Shown here piece after piece: positions 1 through 9,323 of a stretch of 64,000 bases of DNA. Position 1 is the first letter of the stretch, and every line of letters starts with the position of its first letter. The position numbers and the translations under genes are program-made. Under the pieces are notes generated by a model. The model worked only from the letters and a program-made list of their open reading frames with translations. It did not search any database and was not told the DNA's origin. The stretch comes from Microbacterium sp. RU33B (lineage in GTDB: Bacteria; Actinomycetota; Actinomycetes; Actinomycetales; Microbacteriaceae), in the NCBI RefSeq assembly GCF_900155915.1, contig NZ_FTPO01000001.1:372001-436000 (forward strand), in the 5' to 3' direction.

Positions 1-452
1 CGACACGGCGCCGCAAGGGCATGGTGCTCGACCCCGACGACGCCGATACATGGAGCGCCGGATCCTTCTTCCAGAACGCCGTGGTGTCGGCCTCCTTCGC
101 CCGCACGCTCCCGCCGGAGTGCCCGCGGTGGCCGCTCGCGCCCGATCTCGACCCCGTGCTGGTGATCCCGCTCGAGGCCTACGACGGCTACATCCCGCCG
201 CCGGTCGCCCGGGAGTCCGAGGTCAAGGTCAGCGCCGCCTGGCTCATCGAGCACTCGGGGCTGCGCAAGGGGTTCAAGCTCCCGCGGTCGCGCGCCGCGC
301 TGTCGACGAAGCACGCGCTCGCGCTGACCAATCGCGGAGGGGCGACGGCGGGCGAGCTCGCCGAGCTCGCACGGTTCATCCAGGGGCGCGTGCAGTCGGA
401 GTTCGGTCTCATCCTGCAGCCCGAGCCGGTGCTCGTCGGCGTCGAGATCTGA
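1..452 (+). CDS. murB: UDP-N-acetylmuramate dehydrogenase, C-terminal part (5' end outside window)
   Basis: This is the C-terminal part of MurB, the FAD/NADPH enzyme that reduces UDP-GlcNAc-enolpyruvate to UDP-MurNAc in cytoplasmic peptidoglycan precursor synthesis. The reading frame is open from the first bases of the window, so the gene begins upstream. Visible family motifs are GSFFQNAVVS, matching the MurB GSFFKNP-type loop with its catalytic Ser, and AAWLIEHSGLRKGF, the conserved substrate-binding block of the C-terminal domain. The tail EFGLILQPEPVLVG is also typical. The gene converges on the aminotransferase gene, with a perfect hairpin between them. Identification is firm, but the FAD domain cannot be seen. 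Confidence 0.93.
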   Translation, partial: TRRRKGMVLDPDDADTWSAGSFFQNAVVSASFARTLPPECPRWPLAPDLDPVLVIPLEAYDGYIPPPVARESEVKVSAAWLIEHSGLRKGFKLPRSRAALSTKHALALTNRGGATAGELAELARFIQGRVQSEFGLILQPEPVLVGVEI

Positions 453-480
453 CCCCCGCCGGCTCGACGCAGGAGATCTC

Positions 481-513
481 GCCGAGACAGGCGAGGTCGT
501 CGCCTGTCTCGGC
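481..513. terminator. Perfect hairpin between convergent murB and aminotransferase genes
   Basis: The 14-base arms GCCGAGACAGGCGA (481-494) and TCGCCTGTCTCGGC (500-513) pair perfectly around a 5-base loop. The element lies between two convergent stops, so it probably serves as a bidirectional terminator. It lacks a U tract, which is common in high-GC actinobacteria. Its core GCCGAGACAGGC resembles the palindromes in the 55.5-55.8 kb repeats. Confidence 0.7.
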
Positions 514-540
514 CCGGATGCCTCGCTTCGGCGGCGCGGG

Positions 541-1740
541 TCAGGCGAACAGGGCCTGAAGGCGACGCACGCCCTCGAGCAGGGCGTCGTCGCCGAGCGC
601 GTACGACAGGCGGAGGTAGCCGCTGGGGCCGAACGCCTCACCGGGGACGACCGCCACTTCGGCCTCCTCGAGGATGAGATCCGCGAGCTCCAGCGACGTC
701 TCGATGCGCTTCCCGCGCCACTCCCGACCGAGGAGGCCGCGCACGTCGGGGTAGACGTAGAACGCCCCGAGAGGATTCGGCACGCTCACCCCGTCGATCT
801 TCGACAGCTCCTCGACGATCAGCTTGCGGCGACGGTCGAAGGCGAGGCGGAACTCCTCGGCCTCGACCTGCGGACCCGTGAGCGCGGCCAGGGCGGCGCG
901 CTGGGCGATGTTGTTGACATTGCTCGACAGGTGCGACTGGAGATTGGCGGCGAGCCTGATCGCGTCCTTCGGGCCCACCATCCAGCCCACGCGCCATCCG
1001 GTCATCGCGTACGTCTTGGCGACGCCGTTCACGAGGATCGTCTGGCCGGCGACCGCCGGAACGGCCTCGACGATCGAGACGGCGCGGACGCCTTCGTAGA
1101 CCAGGTTCTGGTAGATCTCGTCCGAGATGATCCAGATGCCGTGCTCGAGGGCCCACTCGCCGATGGCCTTGGTCTCCTCCGGCGTGTAGACCGAGCCGGT
1201 CGGGTTCGACGGCGACACGAACACGAGCGCGGTCGTGCGGTCGGTGCGGGCGGCCTCGAGCTGGGCGACGGTGACCTTGTAGTCCTGGTCGGCGCCTGCG
1301 AACACCTCGACGGGCACTCCGTCGGCCAGAGCGATCGCCTCGGGGTACGTCGTCCAGAACGGGGCGGGCAGGAGCACCTCGTCGCCGGGGTTCACGACGG
1401 CCTGGAAGGCCTGGTACACGGCCTGCTTCCCGCCGTTGGTCACGATCACCTGCGACGCGTCGACTTCGAGGCCGGAGTCGCGGAGGGTCTTGGCGGCGAT
1501 GGCCTCGCGCAGCACGGGCAGGCCGACGGCCGGTGTGTAGCGGTAGTTCGCGGGGTCGTGGAGAGCGTGCGCCGCGGCGTCCACGATGAAGTCGGGAGTG
1601 GCGAAATCGGGCTCCCCGGCCGCATAGGAGATGACGGGCCGGCCGGCGGCCTGGAGCGCCTTGGCCTTCGCGTCGACCTTGAGGGTCGCCGACTCGGCGA
1701 TGGCGGACAACTTCCGGGAGAGGGGGGCGCGTTCGGTCAC
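541..1740 (-). CDS. Pyridoxal phosphate-dependent aminotransferase (aspartate aminotransferase type, class I)
   Basis: A cytosolic PLP enzyme of fold type I, most like the Bacillus/Thermus type aspartate aminotransferases (subgroup I-gamma), which exchange the amino group between aspartate and 2-oxoglutarate. Visible residues are SNPTG (Asn179), the SDEIY block (Asp207, Tyr210) and the PLP Lys242 in [12 protein letters not shown], followed by the substrate-carboxylate Arg region near the C-terminus. The GTG at 1740 gives 399 residues, the usual length. An open frame runs further upstream but has no family similarity. A TACCCT hexamer lies 7 nt before this GTG and there is no Shine-Dalgarno, so the mRNA may be leaderless. 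Exact amino acid preference is not certain from sequence. Confidence 0.88.
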   Translation of the reverse strand: MTERAPLSRKLSAIAESATLKVDAKAKALQAAGRPVISYAAGEPDFATPDFIVDAAAHALHDPANYRYTPAVGLPVLREAIAAKTLRDSGLEVDASQVIVTNGGKQAVYQAFQAVVNPGDEVLLPAPFWTTYPEAIALADGVPVEVFAGADQDYKVTVAQLEAARTDRTTALVFVSPSNPTGSVYTPEETKAIGEWALEHGIWIISDEIYQNLVYEGVRAVSIVEAVPAVAGQTILVNGVAKTYAMTGWRVGWMVGPKDAIRLAANLQSHLSSNVNNIAQRAALAALTGPQVEAEEFRLAFDRRRKLIVEELSKIDGVSVPNPLGAFYVYPDVRGLLGREWRGKRIETSLELADLILEEAEVAVVPGEAFGPSGYLRLSYALGDDALLEGVRRLQALFA

Positions 1741-1906
1741 GACTTCGAGGGTATCGCTGTCGCTTGCGCGACACGGCATGCACTCGTGCCACGTCGCCGG
1801 TTTCTCCGATGCGCGGTCTCGCAGGGGCGGGCATCCACCGAATGGGGGAGGCGGGGCCCTCCGCACGACGGTGGATTTCGGCATCCGGTGTCGACAGAGT
1901 GGACTC

Positions 1907-2800
1907 ATGGATCACGTTGCAGTGCAGGTGCGCAATCTGCGCAAGTCGTACGGCGCCCGCTCGGTCGTCGACGACGTGTCGTTCGACATCGCCACCGGGG
2001 AGACGTTCGCGCTGCTCGGGCCCAACGGCGCGGGCAAGTCGACGACCGTCGAGATCCTGGAGGGGTACCGTCGGCGCACGTCGGGCGAGGTCAGCGTGCT
2101 CGGCGTCGATCCGAGCCACGGCGGGCTCGACTGGAAGGCGCGCCTGGGCATCGTTCTGCAGTCCACCGGCCAGGCCGGGCTCATCTCGGTGCGCGAGCAG
2201 CTCACGCAGTTCGCGGGGTTCTACCCGAATCCGCGCGACGTCGACTCGGTGATCGCCGCGGTCGGGCTCGAAGAGCAGGCGAAGACCCGCATCTCGCGGC
2301 TCTCGGGGGGTCAGCAGCGCCGCGTGGACGTCGCGCTCGGCGTCATCGGCCGACCCGAGCTGCTCTTCCTCGACGAGCCCACGACGGGCTTCGATCCGCA
2401 CGCGCGGCGCGAATTCTGGGAGCTCATCCGTTCGCTCAAGGCCGAGGGCACCACGATCGTGCTCACGACGCACTACCTCGACGAGGCCGCTCAGCTCGCG
2501 GATCGGGTGGCCGTCATCGCCGCCGGGCGTCTGCGGGCGATCGGTCCCGTCGACACCTTCGGCGGGGCCGAGGCGCGGATGCCCATCGTGCGCTGGGTCG
2601 AGGGCGGCGAGCGGCGCGAGGAGCACACGAGCGAGCCGTTCGCCGTCGCGACGGCGCTCGCCGCCCGTCTCGGCGGCGAGCCGCCGGAGCTCGAGATCGT
2701 GCGGCCGAGCCTGGAGGACATCTACCTGAAGATGGTCGAGGGTGCCGAGGCATCCGACGCCGACGACGCACGGGCGTCGGAACGGGAGGACGCGCGATGA
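1907..2800 (+). CDS. ABC transporter ATP-binding protein (ABC-2 type exporter, drug/lipid family)
   Basis: The cytoplasmic ATPase of an ABC-2 exporter, 297 residues from the ATG. Walker A is GPNGAGKST, the signature is LSGGQQRR, Walker B is [10 protein letters not shown], and a switch His follows in LTTHYLDEA. The sequence matches the DrrA/CcmA/NatA-like group, which drives efflux of drugs, lipids or antimicrobial compounds. The stop overlaps the ATG of the permease gene (ATGA), so the two are translationally coupled. They are followed by a histidine kinase and response regulator, an arrangement typical of cell-envelope stress or antibiotic-sensing modules. A CAGAGT hexamer sits 6 nt before the start and no Shine-Dalgarno is visible. 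The substrate is unknown. Confidence 0.9.
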   Translation: MDHVAVQVRNLRKSYGARSVVDDVSFDIATGETFALLGPNGAGKSTTVEILEGYRRRTSGEVSVLGVDPSHGGLDWKARLGIVLQSTGQAGLISVREQLTQFAGFYPNPRDVDSVIAAVGLEEQAKTRISRLSGGQQRRVDVALGVIGRPELLFLDEPTTGFDPHARREFWELIRSLKAEGTTIVLTTHYLDEAAQLADRVAVIAAGRLRAIGPVDTFGGAEARMPIVRWVEGGERREEHTSEPFAVATALAARLGGEPPELEIVRPSLEDIYLKMVEGAEASDADDARASEREDAR

Positions 2801-3669
2801 GCACGACGACGACGACGCCCACCCCGCGGACGCGTTTCTCGACGGCGCCCGCCCGGCGCCGGAGCATCGTAGGGCTCGGCCTCTGGCGCGCCCGCTTCGA
2901 GGTGCTCCAGTACTTCCGCTCCGGCGACACGCTCTTCTTCACGTTCCTCTTCCCGGTGTTCATGCTCGCGCTGTTCAGCACGATCTTCGGCGCCGACGGC
3001 GACATCGCCGGGGCGCAGGGGATGCCGGAGATGTCGGCGGCGCAGCTCTATCTGCCGGGGATGCTCGCGGCGGGACTCCTCCTGTCGGGCTTCCAGAACC
3101 TCGCGGTCGACATCGCGATGGAGCGCTCCGACGGCACGCTCAAGCGGCTCGGCGGCACCCCGCTCTCACCGGTGTCGTATTTCATCGGCAAGATCGCCCA
3201 GGTGCTCGCGACGGGCACGCTGCAGGCGGCGATCCTGATCGGCATCGCCGCGGTCGTGTTCGACGTGCCGCTGCCCACCTCGGCCGAAGCGTGGGGCACG
3301 TTCGCCTGGGTCTTCGTGCTGGGTCTCATCGCGTCGGCACTGCTGGGGATCGCCGTCTCGGCGATTCCGCGCTCGGGGCGCAGCGCCACGGCCGTCGTCA
3401 TCCCGATCGCCCTCGTGCTGCAGTTCACGTCGGGCGTCTACCTGTTCTTCTGGCTTCTCCCGGACTGGCTGCAGAACGCCGCCAGCGCCTTCCCGCTGGT
3501 GTGGATGGCGCGGGGGATGCGAGCGGTGTTCCTCCCCGAGGAGTATGCGGCGCTCGAACCCGGCGAAGCGTGGAACCTCGAGTGGGTCGCGATCGCCCTT
3601 CTGGCCTGGCTCGTCATCGGCCTCATCGCGAGCCGCATGACGTTCCGCTGGATCCGGCGCGACGCGTGA
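2797..3669 (+). CDS. ABC-2 type transporter permease
   Basis: An integral membrane partner of the preceding ATPase, 290 residues, of the ABC-2 membrane family. A hydrophilic Thr/Pro/Arg-rich N-terminus of about 25 residues is followed by about six hydrophobic segments. The first is around residues 45-65 (FFTFLFPVFMLALF) and the last is close to the C-terminus (AIALLAWLVIGLIA). Between them lies the family's conserved region ERSDGTLKRLGGTPLSP. It starts at an ATG overlapping the ATPase stop. One ATPase plus one permease should assemble as a 2:2 exporter. Substrate unknown. Confidence 0.88.
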   Translation: MSTTTTTPTPRTRFSTAPARRRSIVGLGLWRARFEVLQYFRSGDTLFFTFLFPVFMLALFSTIFGADGDIAGAQGMPEMSAAQLYLPGMLAAGLLLSGFQNLAVDIAMERSDGTLKRLGGTPLSPVSYFIGKIAQVLATGTLQAAILIGIAAVVFDVPLPTSAEAWGTFAWVFVLGLIASALLGIAVSAIPRSGRSATAVVIPIALVLQFTSGVYLFFWLLPDWLQNAASAFPLVWMARGMRAVFLPEEYAALEPGEAWNLEWVAIALLAWLVIGLIASRMTFRWIRRDA

Positions 3670-3701
3670 CCGCCTGACGAGCCCGTGAAGGAGGACGGAC
3701 G

Positions 3702-4877
3702 ATGATGAGCAATCGCCGGTGGTGGGATGTCGCCGTCACCGCCGTCACTGTCATCGTGCTGCCCGTCGCCCTGCTGCAGGATCTGTCGACCCCGCCGGAC
3801 GCCGCGACGGGCGTCGCCTCGGTCGGACTCGTCATCCTGGCCTACTTCTTCATCGCGCGGCCCGAGCTCTCCGACGCCGCCCCGAGGTGGAGGCTCGTCG
3901 CCTTCACGGCCGTCGCCGCCGCCGCGCTCGTCATCGGAGTGGCGACCGTGCCGTTCCTGGCCATGATGCAGGTCATGATCTACCCGCTGGCGTGGGTCAT
4001 CGCCGCCTCGCGCCGACCGGCGATCATCGCGTCGTGCGTCTTCGCCGTCGCCGTCTTCTTCGGGTTCTTCATCGGCTCCGGATTCACGCTCGACGGCGCC
4101 GTCGCGGGTCTGATCACCGCGGTGTTCTCGCTCGCGTTCTCGATCGCGTTCGGTCTGTGGATCGCGAGCATCTCCGACCACGCCGAAGAGCGCGGACGCC
4201 TTCTCGCCGAACTCGACCTGGCGCAGACCGAGCTCGAGGCGCTGGCGCTCGATCGGGGGGCGTCGCAGGAGCGCGAGCGGCTCGCCCGCGACATCCACGA
4301 CACCCTCGCGCAGACCCTCGCGGGCCTGGTGATCCTCGCCGAGCGCGCGGGACGTCAATCGCGGGAGCGGCAGACGGATGCCGCGGCGGTCACGATCGGC
4401 ACCGTCGAGCAGGTCGCGCGCGACGCCCTGGCGGAGTCCCGCGCGCTCGTGGCGCGGATGGCGGCCGTGCCGTCCGAGCTCGCGTTCGAAGCCGCGGTCG
4501 AGCGGCTCGCCGAGCGATTCCGGGTGGAGAGCGGCCTCGACATCGAGGTCGACCTCGCCGAGCTCGCCCCGGATGCCGCGTCCGACCGGGAGGCGCAGGT
4601 CGTCGCCCTGCGCTGCCTGCAGGAGAGCCTCGCCAACGTGCGCAAGCACGCCGACGCGACGCGCGTCGTCGTGCGCGCCGACGAGGGGGAAGGGATCCGC
4701 CTCGTCGTGAGTGACGACGGTCGGGGGTTCGACCCCGAAGCGCCCCGCACGGGCTACGGCATCGACGGCATGCGCGATCGGCTGGCGCTGGCGGGCGGCG
4801 CGCTGTCGGTGGAGTCTGCCGACGGAGGCACGACGCTGCGCATCGGGATCCCGCTGCGCACCCGGAGCGCGTCGTGA
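3702..4877 (+). CDS. Sensor histidine kinase, NarL/DesK (HisKA_3) type
   Basis: A membrane sensor kinase of 391 residues. Residues 1-150 hold four to five hydrophobic segments with little extracytoplasmic loop, so the signal may be sensed in or at the membrane. A short coiled stretch follows, then the HisKA_3 dimerisation box ERLARDIHDTLAQTLAGL with the phosphoacceptor His199. The HATPase_c domain carries the N box (LANVRKHA) and the G box (DDGRGFDP; GIDGMRDRL). A good Shine-Dalgarno (GAAGGAGG) lies 8 nt before ATGATG; either ATG could be used. The response-regulator gene overlaps its end. By analogy with such clusters it probably controls the adjacent ABC exporter in response to envelope or drug stress; this is inferred from position. 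Confidence 0.9.
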   Translation: MMSNRRWWDVAVTAVTVIVLPVALLQDLSTPPDAATGVASVGLVILAYFFIARPELSDAAPRWRLVAFTAVAAAALVIGVATVPFLAMMQVMIYPLAWVIAASRRPAIIASCVFAVAVFFGFFIGSGFTLDGAVAGLITAVFSLAFSIAFGLWIASISDHAEERGRLLAELDLAQTELEALALDRGASQERERLARDIHDTLAQTLAGLVILAERAGRQSRERQTDAAAVTIGTVEQVARDALAESRALVARMAAVPSELAFEAAVERLAERFRVESGLDIEVDLAELAPDAASDREAQVVALRCLQESLANVRKHADATRVVVRADEGEGIRLVVSDDGRGFDPEAPRTGYGIDGMRDRLALAGGALSVESADGGTTLRIGIPLRTRSAS

Positions 4878-5506
4878 TCCGGCTGCTGATCGCCGACGAC
4901 CATCCCGTCGTGCGGGCGGGGCTGGCGGGTCTGCTCTCCGACGAACCCGGCCTCGACGTCGTCGGTGAGGCGTCCGACGGAGACGAGGCGGTACGACTCG
5001 CCGCCGTGACGCACCCCGACGTCGTGCTGATGGATCTGCGGATGCCGCGCGTCGACGGCGTCGCGGCGACCGCTCGGATCGTCGGCGGCGAGGCGGGCGA
5101 TCCCGCCCCCCGCGTGCTGATCCTCACGACCTACGAGAGCGACGACCAGATCCTCGCCGCGATCGAAGCCGGGGCATCCGGCTACCTGCTCAAGGCGGCC
5201 CCGCAGGCCGAGATCGTGGCGGGCATCCGCTCGGTGGCGGCCGGTCAGTCGGCGCTGTCGCCGCAGGTGGCCGTGCGGCTGGTCGAGCGGATGCGGCGAC
5301 CCGAGCCGGAGGCGGTGCTCACGGCCCGCGAGACCGAGGTGCTCCGGCTCGTCGCGACCGGTCACAGCAACAAGCAGGCCGCCGCGGCGCTCGGCATCGG
5401 CGAATCGACCGTGAAGACGCACCTGCTGAAGGTGTTCGAGAAGCTGGGCGTCGCCGACCGGACACGGGCCGTCACTCTCGCGATGGAGCGCGGCATCCTG
5501 AACTGA
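4874..5506 (+). CDS. LuxR/NarL-family response regulator
   Basis: A 210-residue DNA-binding response regulator. The receiver domain (about 1-120) has the acidic pair in IADDHPVVR, the phosphoacceptor Asp54 in VLMDLRMP, the Thr of ILTTYES and the Lys of GYLLKAAP. The C-terminal LuxR helix-turn-helix reads LTARETEVLRLVATGHSNKQ and GESTVKTHL. A GTG start overlaps the kinase stop (GTGA), so the two are made together. It is the cognate partner of the upstream sensor kinase and likely regulates the ABC exporter operon in which it sits. Confidence 0.93.
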   Translation: MIRLLIADDHPVVRAGLAGLLSDEPGLDVVGEASDGDEAVRLAAVTHPDVVLMDLRMPRVDGVAATARIVGGEAGDPAPRVLILTTYESDDQILAAIEAGASGYLLKAAPQAEIVAGIRSVAAGQSALSPQVAVRLVERMRRPEPEAVLTARETEVLRLVATGHSNKQAAAALGIGESTVKTHLLKVFEKLGVADRTRAVTLAMERGILN

Positions 5507-5533
5507 CGTGTCCGGATGCCGCGCTCGCCGCGA

Positions 5534-5869
5534 TCAGAGACCGAGGGGCCAGAACGGACGGACCTCGATCGTGCCGCCGGCGGCCTGAGGGTGCAGCGAC
5601 GCGATCTCGACGGCCTCGTCGAGCGTGTCGCACTCGAGCACGTCGAAGCCCGCGATCCACTCCCGCGTCTCGGTGAACGGACCGTCGGTCACGACGACCT
5701 CCCCGCCGCGGCGGCGCACGGTCTTGGCCTGCGCGGGCGGCACGAGGCGATCGCCTTCGCGCCAGGCGTCGCGCCGGTCGACCTCGGCGCCCCACTCCTC
5801 GATCGTGAGCGGCTGCGGCTCGCCCTGCGGAGCCTCGGGATCTGCGATGACCAGCATGAGGAACTTCAT
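5534..5869 (-). CDS. YciI-like (YCII/DGPF domain) protein
   Basis: A small 111-residue protein of the YCII-related family, often annotated as DGPF-domain protein. The hallmark VVTDGPFTETRE is present, and the N-terminus MKFLMLVIADPEA and the C-terminus VRPFWPL are standard for the group. Members form dimeric ferredoxin-like barrels and are often encoded near ECF sigma factors, but none is present here. The start is set by ATG with GGAAGGACAGG just upstream. Its biochemical function is not known. Confidence 0.85.
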   Translation of the reverse strand: MKFLMLVIADPEAPQGEPQPLTIEEWGAEVDRRDAWREGDRLVPPAQAKTVRRRGGEVVVTDGPFTETREWIAGFDVLECDTLDEAVEIASLHPQAAGGTIEVRPFWPLGL

Positions 5870-5978
5870 GTCCTGTCCTTCCGTTGTGAGTGACGTTACG
5901 TCAAGGGCGTCGAACGGGCAGGCGACGGATCGACCGGACGGCGGATTCTTTCTCCGCGGATGCGGCCGCCGGACGAAC

Positions 5979-6026
5979 GGATGCCCCGAACCCGCAGGCG
6001 AAACGGCCTGCGGGTCCGGGGCATCC
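5979..6026. terminator. 20-bp-arm hairpin downstream of aceA
   Basis: The left arm 5979-5998 (GGATGCCCCGAACCCGCAGG) pairs with 6007-6026 (CCTGCGGGTCCGGGGCATCC) with a single mismatch and an 8-base loop. It starts 18 bp beyond the aceA stop on the minus strand and is the probable terminator of the aceB-aceA operon. No U run is evident. Confidence 0.72.
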
Positions 6027-6043
6027 GCCACCGGGGGACGTGC

Positions 6044-7639
6044 TCAGCCGAACTGGTTCATCGTGTTGTCCTTGCCGCCGGCCTTGAGGGCCGCGTCGCC
6101 GGCGAAGTACTCCTTGTGGTTGTCGCCGATGTCGCTGCCCGCCATGTTCTGGTGCTTGACGGTCGCGATACCCTCGCGGATCTCGCGGCGCTGCACGCCT
6201 CTGACGTAGGCGAGCATGCCCTCGTCGCCGAAGTAGCCCTTCGCGAGGTCATCCGTCGACAACGCGGCCGTGTGGTACGTCGGCAGTGTGATGAGGTGGT
6301 GGAAGATGCCGGCGCGCGCCGAGCCGTCCTTCTGGAACGAGCGGATCTTCTCGTCGGCGAGCTCGGCGAGCTCGGTGCCGTCGTAGTCGACGTTCATCAG
6401 GTCGGCACGGTCGTACGCCGAGACGTCGCGGCCCTGCTCCACGAGGAGGTCGTAGACCTGCTGGCGGAAGTTGAGGGTCCAGTTGAACGACGGGCTGTTG
6501 TTGTAGACGAGCTTCGCGTTCGGGATCTCCTTGCGGATCTCATCGACCATCCCGGCGATCTGCGCCACGTGCGGCTTCTCGGTCTCGATCCACAGCAGGT
6601 CTGCTCCGTTGCGCAGCGACGTGATGCAGTCGAGCACGCAGCGGGCCTCGCCCGTGCCGGCGCGGAACTGGTACAGGTTGCTCGCGAGCCGCTGGGGTCG
6701 CAGCAGCCGGCCGTCGCGCTTGATGACGACGTCGCCGTCGCCGAGGTCCGCCTCGGAGATCTCCTCGACGTCCAGGAATCCGTTGTACTGGTCGCCCAGA
6801 TCGCCCGGGCGGGTCGAGACGGCGAGCTTCTGGGTCAGGCCGGCGCCGAGCGAGTCGGTGCGGGCGACGATGACGCCGTTGTCGATGCCGAGCTCGAGGA
6901 ACGCGTAGCGCACCGCGGTGAGCTTGGCGATGAAGTCCTCGTGCGGAACCGTGACCTTGCCGTCCTGGTGACCGCACTGCTTCTCGTCGGACACCTGGTT
7001 CTCGATCTGGATCGCGCAGGCGCCCGCCTCGATCATCTTCTTGGCGAGGAGGTACGTGGCCTCGGGATTGCCGAAGCCGGCGTCGATGTCGGCGATGATG
7101 GGCACCACATGGGTCTCGTGGGTGTCGATCTGCGACTGGATGAACTCCACCGCCGTCTCGTCGCCGGCGATACGCGCGGCGTCGAGCTTCGTGAAGAGCA
7201 GGTCGAGCTCGCGGGCGTCCGCCTGGCGGAGGAACGTGTAGAGCTCGGCGATGAGAGCCGGGACCGAGGTCTTCTCGTGCATCGACTGATCGGGGAGCGG
7301 ACCGAACTCCGAACGGAGCGCGGCGACCATCCACCCCGACAGGTAGAGGTAGCGCTTGTTCGTCGTCTTGAGGTGCTTCTTGATCGAGATGAGCTTCTGC
7401 TGCCCGATGAAGCCGTGCCAGACGCCGAGCGACTGCGTGTAGAGCGACGAGTCTGCGTCGTACTCGGCCATGTCGCGGCGCATGATGTCGGCGGTGTACT
7501 GGGCGATCTCGAGCCCGGTCCGGAAGCGGTTCTGCGCCCGCATGCGGGCGACGTACTCGGGGTTGATCGCATCCCAGCTCGAGCCGTGCTGCTCCTTGAG
7601 CGCGTCGACGGCGGCGATGTCGTCGTGGTAGGTGGTCAT
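6044..7639 (-). CDS. aceA: Isocitrate lyase (long, Pseudomonas-type subfamily)
   Basis: Cleaves isocitrate to glyoxylate and succinate, the first step of the glyoxylate bypass needed for growth on acetate or fatty acids. At 531 residues it belongs to the long isocitrate lyase subfamily typified by the Pseudomonas aeruginosa enzyme, not the about 430-residue KKCGHLGGK type of E. coli or M. tuberculosis ICL1. The active-site signature reads KQCGHQDGKV with catalytic Cys222. Metal- and substrate-binding blocks ADIDAGFG and VARTDSLGA are present, as is NNSPSFNW near the C-terminal third. It lies 46 bp downstream of aceB on the same strand, and both are divergent from ramB. Glyoxylate made here feeds malate synthase directly. 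Confidence 0.97.
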   Translation of the reverse strand: MTTYHDDIAAVDALKEQHGSSWDAINPEYVARMRAQNRFRTGLEIAQYTADIMRRDMAEYDADSSLYTQSLGVWHGFIGQQKLISIKKHLKTTNKRYLYLSGWMVAALRSEFGPLPDQSMHEKTSVPALIAELYTFLRQADARELDLLFTKLDAARIAGDETAVEFIQSQIDTHETHVVPIIADIDAGFGNPEATYLLAKKMIEAGACAIQIENQVSDEKQCGHQDGKVTVPHEDFIAKLTAVRYAFLELGIDNGVIVARTDSLGAGLTQKLAVSTRPGDLGDQYNGFLDVEEISEADLGDGDVVIKRDGRLLRPQRLASNLYQFRAGTGEARCVLDCITSLRNGADLLWIETEKPHVAQIAGMVDEIRKEIPNAKLVYNNSPSFNWTLNFRQQVYDLLVEQGRDVSAYDRADLMNVDYDGTELAELADEKIRSFQKDGSARAGIFHHLITLPTYHTAALSTDDLAKGYFGDEGMLAYVRGVQRREIREGIATVKHQNMAGSDIGDNHKEYFAGDAALKAGGKDNTMNQFG

Positions 7640-7685
7640 GTCGTGTCCTTGATCTGTGGTGTTCGTGAGCCGGAGAGGGGAGCGT

Positions 7686-9323
7686 CTACTCGGAGTCGAC
7701 GAGGAAGCGCGAGTACGCGGAGAGGGTCAGGAAGGTCGGGAACTCGTCCTTCAGGGCGACGTCGCGGAAGACGTCCGCCGCGTCGTCGAAGCGGTCGCCG
7801 TCCCAGCGGGTGGCCTCCTCGAGCACCTGCGTCACGAGCCCTTCGATGTAGTCGCGGGTGATGCGGGTGCCGTCCTGCGTCGAGAGGTCCTGGTGGATCC
7901 ACTGCCACACCTGGCTGCGCGAGATCTCCGCCGTCGCGGCATCCTCCATCAGGTTGTCGATCGCGACCGCGCCCAGGCCCCGCAGCCATGCCTCGATGTA
8001 GCGGATGGCCACCGACACGTTGCCGTGCACGCCTTCCGCCGAGATCGGCAGTCCGATGTGCACGTCGATGAGCTGATCGGCCGTGACCTGCACCTCGGGA
8101 CGCTGGCGGTCGACCTGGTTCGGCCGGTCGCCCAGCACCGCGTCGAACTCGGCGCGCGCGACGGGGATGAGGTCGGGGTGAGCCACCCACGTGCCGTCGA
8201 AGCCGTCGCCCGCCTCGCGCTTCTTGTCTGCGGCGACCTTCTCGAACGCCTGCTGCGTCACCTCGGGGTCGCGGCGGTTCGGGATGAAGGCGCTCATGCC
8301 GCCGATCGCGAAGGCGCCGCGCTTGTGGCACGTCTGGACGAGCAGCTCGGTGTAGGCGCGCATGAACGGCACCGTCATCGTGACCTGGCTGCGGTCGGGC
8401 AGCACGAACCGGGCGCCGCGACCGCGGTAGTTCTTGATCATCGAGAAGATGTAGTCCCAGCGTCCGGCGTTCAGGCCCGCGATGTGGTCGCGCAGCTCGA
8501 AGAGGATCTCCTCCATCTCGAACGCCGCGGGGAGCGTCTCGATCAGCACGGTCGCGCGGATCGTGCCGTGCGGGATGCCGATGTAGTCCTCGCTGAACGT
8601 GAAGACGTCGTCCCACAGCTTCGCCTCCTCGCTCGACTCGATCTTGGGGAGGTAGAAGTACGGGCCGCGTCCGTTCGCGATGAGGCGCTCGGCATTGTGG
8701 AAGAAGTACAGGCCGAAGTCGACGAGCGAGCCGGATGCCGACATCGTGCGACCCGCACGGTCGGTGTAGCGGATGTGCTGCTCGACCAGGTGCCAGCCGC
8801 GAGGGCGCATCACGATCGTCGGCGTCTCCTCGGCGGTGACCCGGTACTCCTTGCCTTCGGGGCTCGTGAAGCTCAGCTCTCCCCGGATCGCATCGCGCAG
8901 CGACAGCTGACCTTCGATGACGTTGCGCCATGTGGGGGAGGTCGCGTCCTCCTGGTCGGCGAGCCAGACCTTCGCGCCCGAGTTGAGGGCGTTGATCGTC
9001 ATCTTCGGGTCGGTCGGACCGGTGATCTCGACGCGGCGGTCCTCCAGCCCCGGTCCCGCGCCGGCGACGCGCCACTCGGCGTCTTCGCGGATGTGGCGGG
9101 TGTCCTCGCGGAACTGGGGGTCGTGCCCGTTGCCGATCTCGAAGCGACGGCGCATGCGGTCGGCCAGGCGGTCGTGCCGGCGTCCGGCGAAGCGGTGGTG
9201 CAGCTCGCCGACGAAGGCGACGGCCTCGGAGGTGAGGATCTCGTCGTAGCGGGGGCGGATCGGACCCGTGATCTCGATCACGGAGGTCGTCGTGGGCGCG
9301 AGGCCCGTGGCGGGAGGTGTCAT
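7686..9323 (-). CDS. aceB: Malate synthase A
   Basis: Condenses glyoxylate with acetyl-CoA to malate, completing the glyoxylate bypass. It is 545 residues from ATG at 9323, the usual length for the A isoform; GlcB-type enzymes are about 720. Diagnostic blocks are INALNSGAKVWLADQEDA, the Arg-containing IVMRPRGWHL and the signature RDHIAGLNAGRWDYIFSMIK. The frame is open for 44 further codons upstream, but that part has no similarity and would overlap the regulatory region. The gene is divergent from the RamB-like regulator and upstream of aceA. Confidence 0.96.
   Translation of the reverse strand: MTPPATGLAPTTTSVIEITGPIRPRYDEILTSEAVAFVGELHHRFAGRRHDRLADRMRRRFEIGNGHDPQFREDTRHIREDAEWRVAGAGPGLEDRRVEITGPTDPKMTINALNSGAKVWLADQEDATSPTWRNVIEGQLSLRDAIRGELSFTSPEGKEYRVTAEETPTIVMRPRGWHLVEQHIRYTDRAGRTMSASGSLVDFGLYFFHNAERLIANGRGPYFYLPKIESSEEAKLWDDVFTFSEDYIGIPHGTIRATVLIETLPAAFEMEEILFELRDHIAGLNAGRWDYIFSMIKNYRGRGARFVLPDRSQVTMTVPFMRAYTELLVQTCHKRGAFAIGGMSAFIPNRRDPEVTQQAFEKVAADKKREAGDGFDGTWVAHPDLIPVARAEFDAVLGDRPNQVDRQRPEVQVTADQLIDVHIGLPISAEGVHGNVSVAIRYIEAWLRGLGAVAIDNLMEDAATAEISRSQVWQWIHQDLSTQDGTRITRDYIEGLVTQVLEEATRWDGDRFDDAADVFRDVALKDEFPTFLTLSAYSRFLVDSE

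Noticed and set aside
50..559. Second frame overlapping murB
   Set aside because: Arg/Ala/Gly-rich shadow frame without motifs; the murB frame is certain.
931..2796. Long open frame antisense to the aminotransferase and out of frame with the ABC ATPase gene, leading into the permease gene
   Set aside because: Arg/Gly/Asp-rich translation typical of the shadow frame of high-GC genes. Only the part from 2797, the permease, has family motifs.
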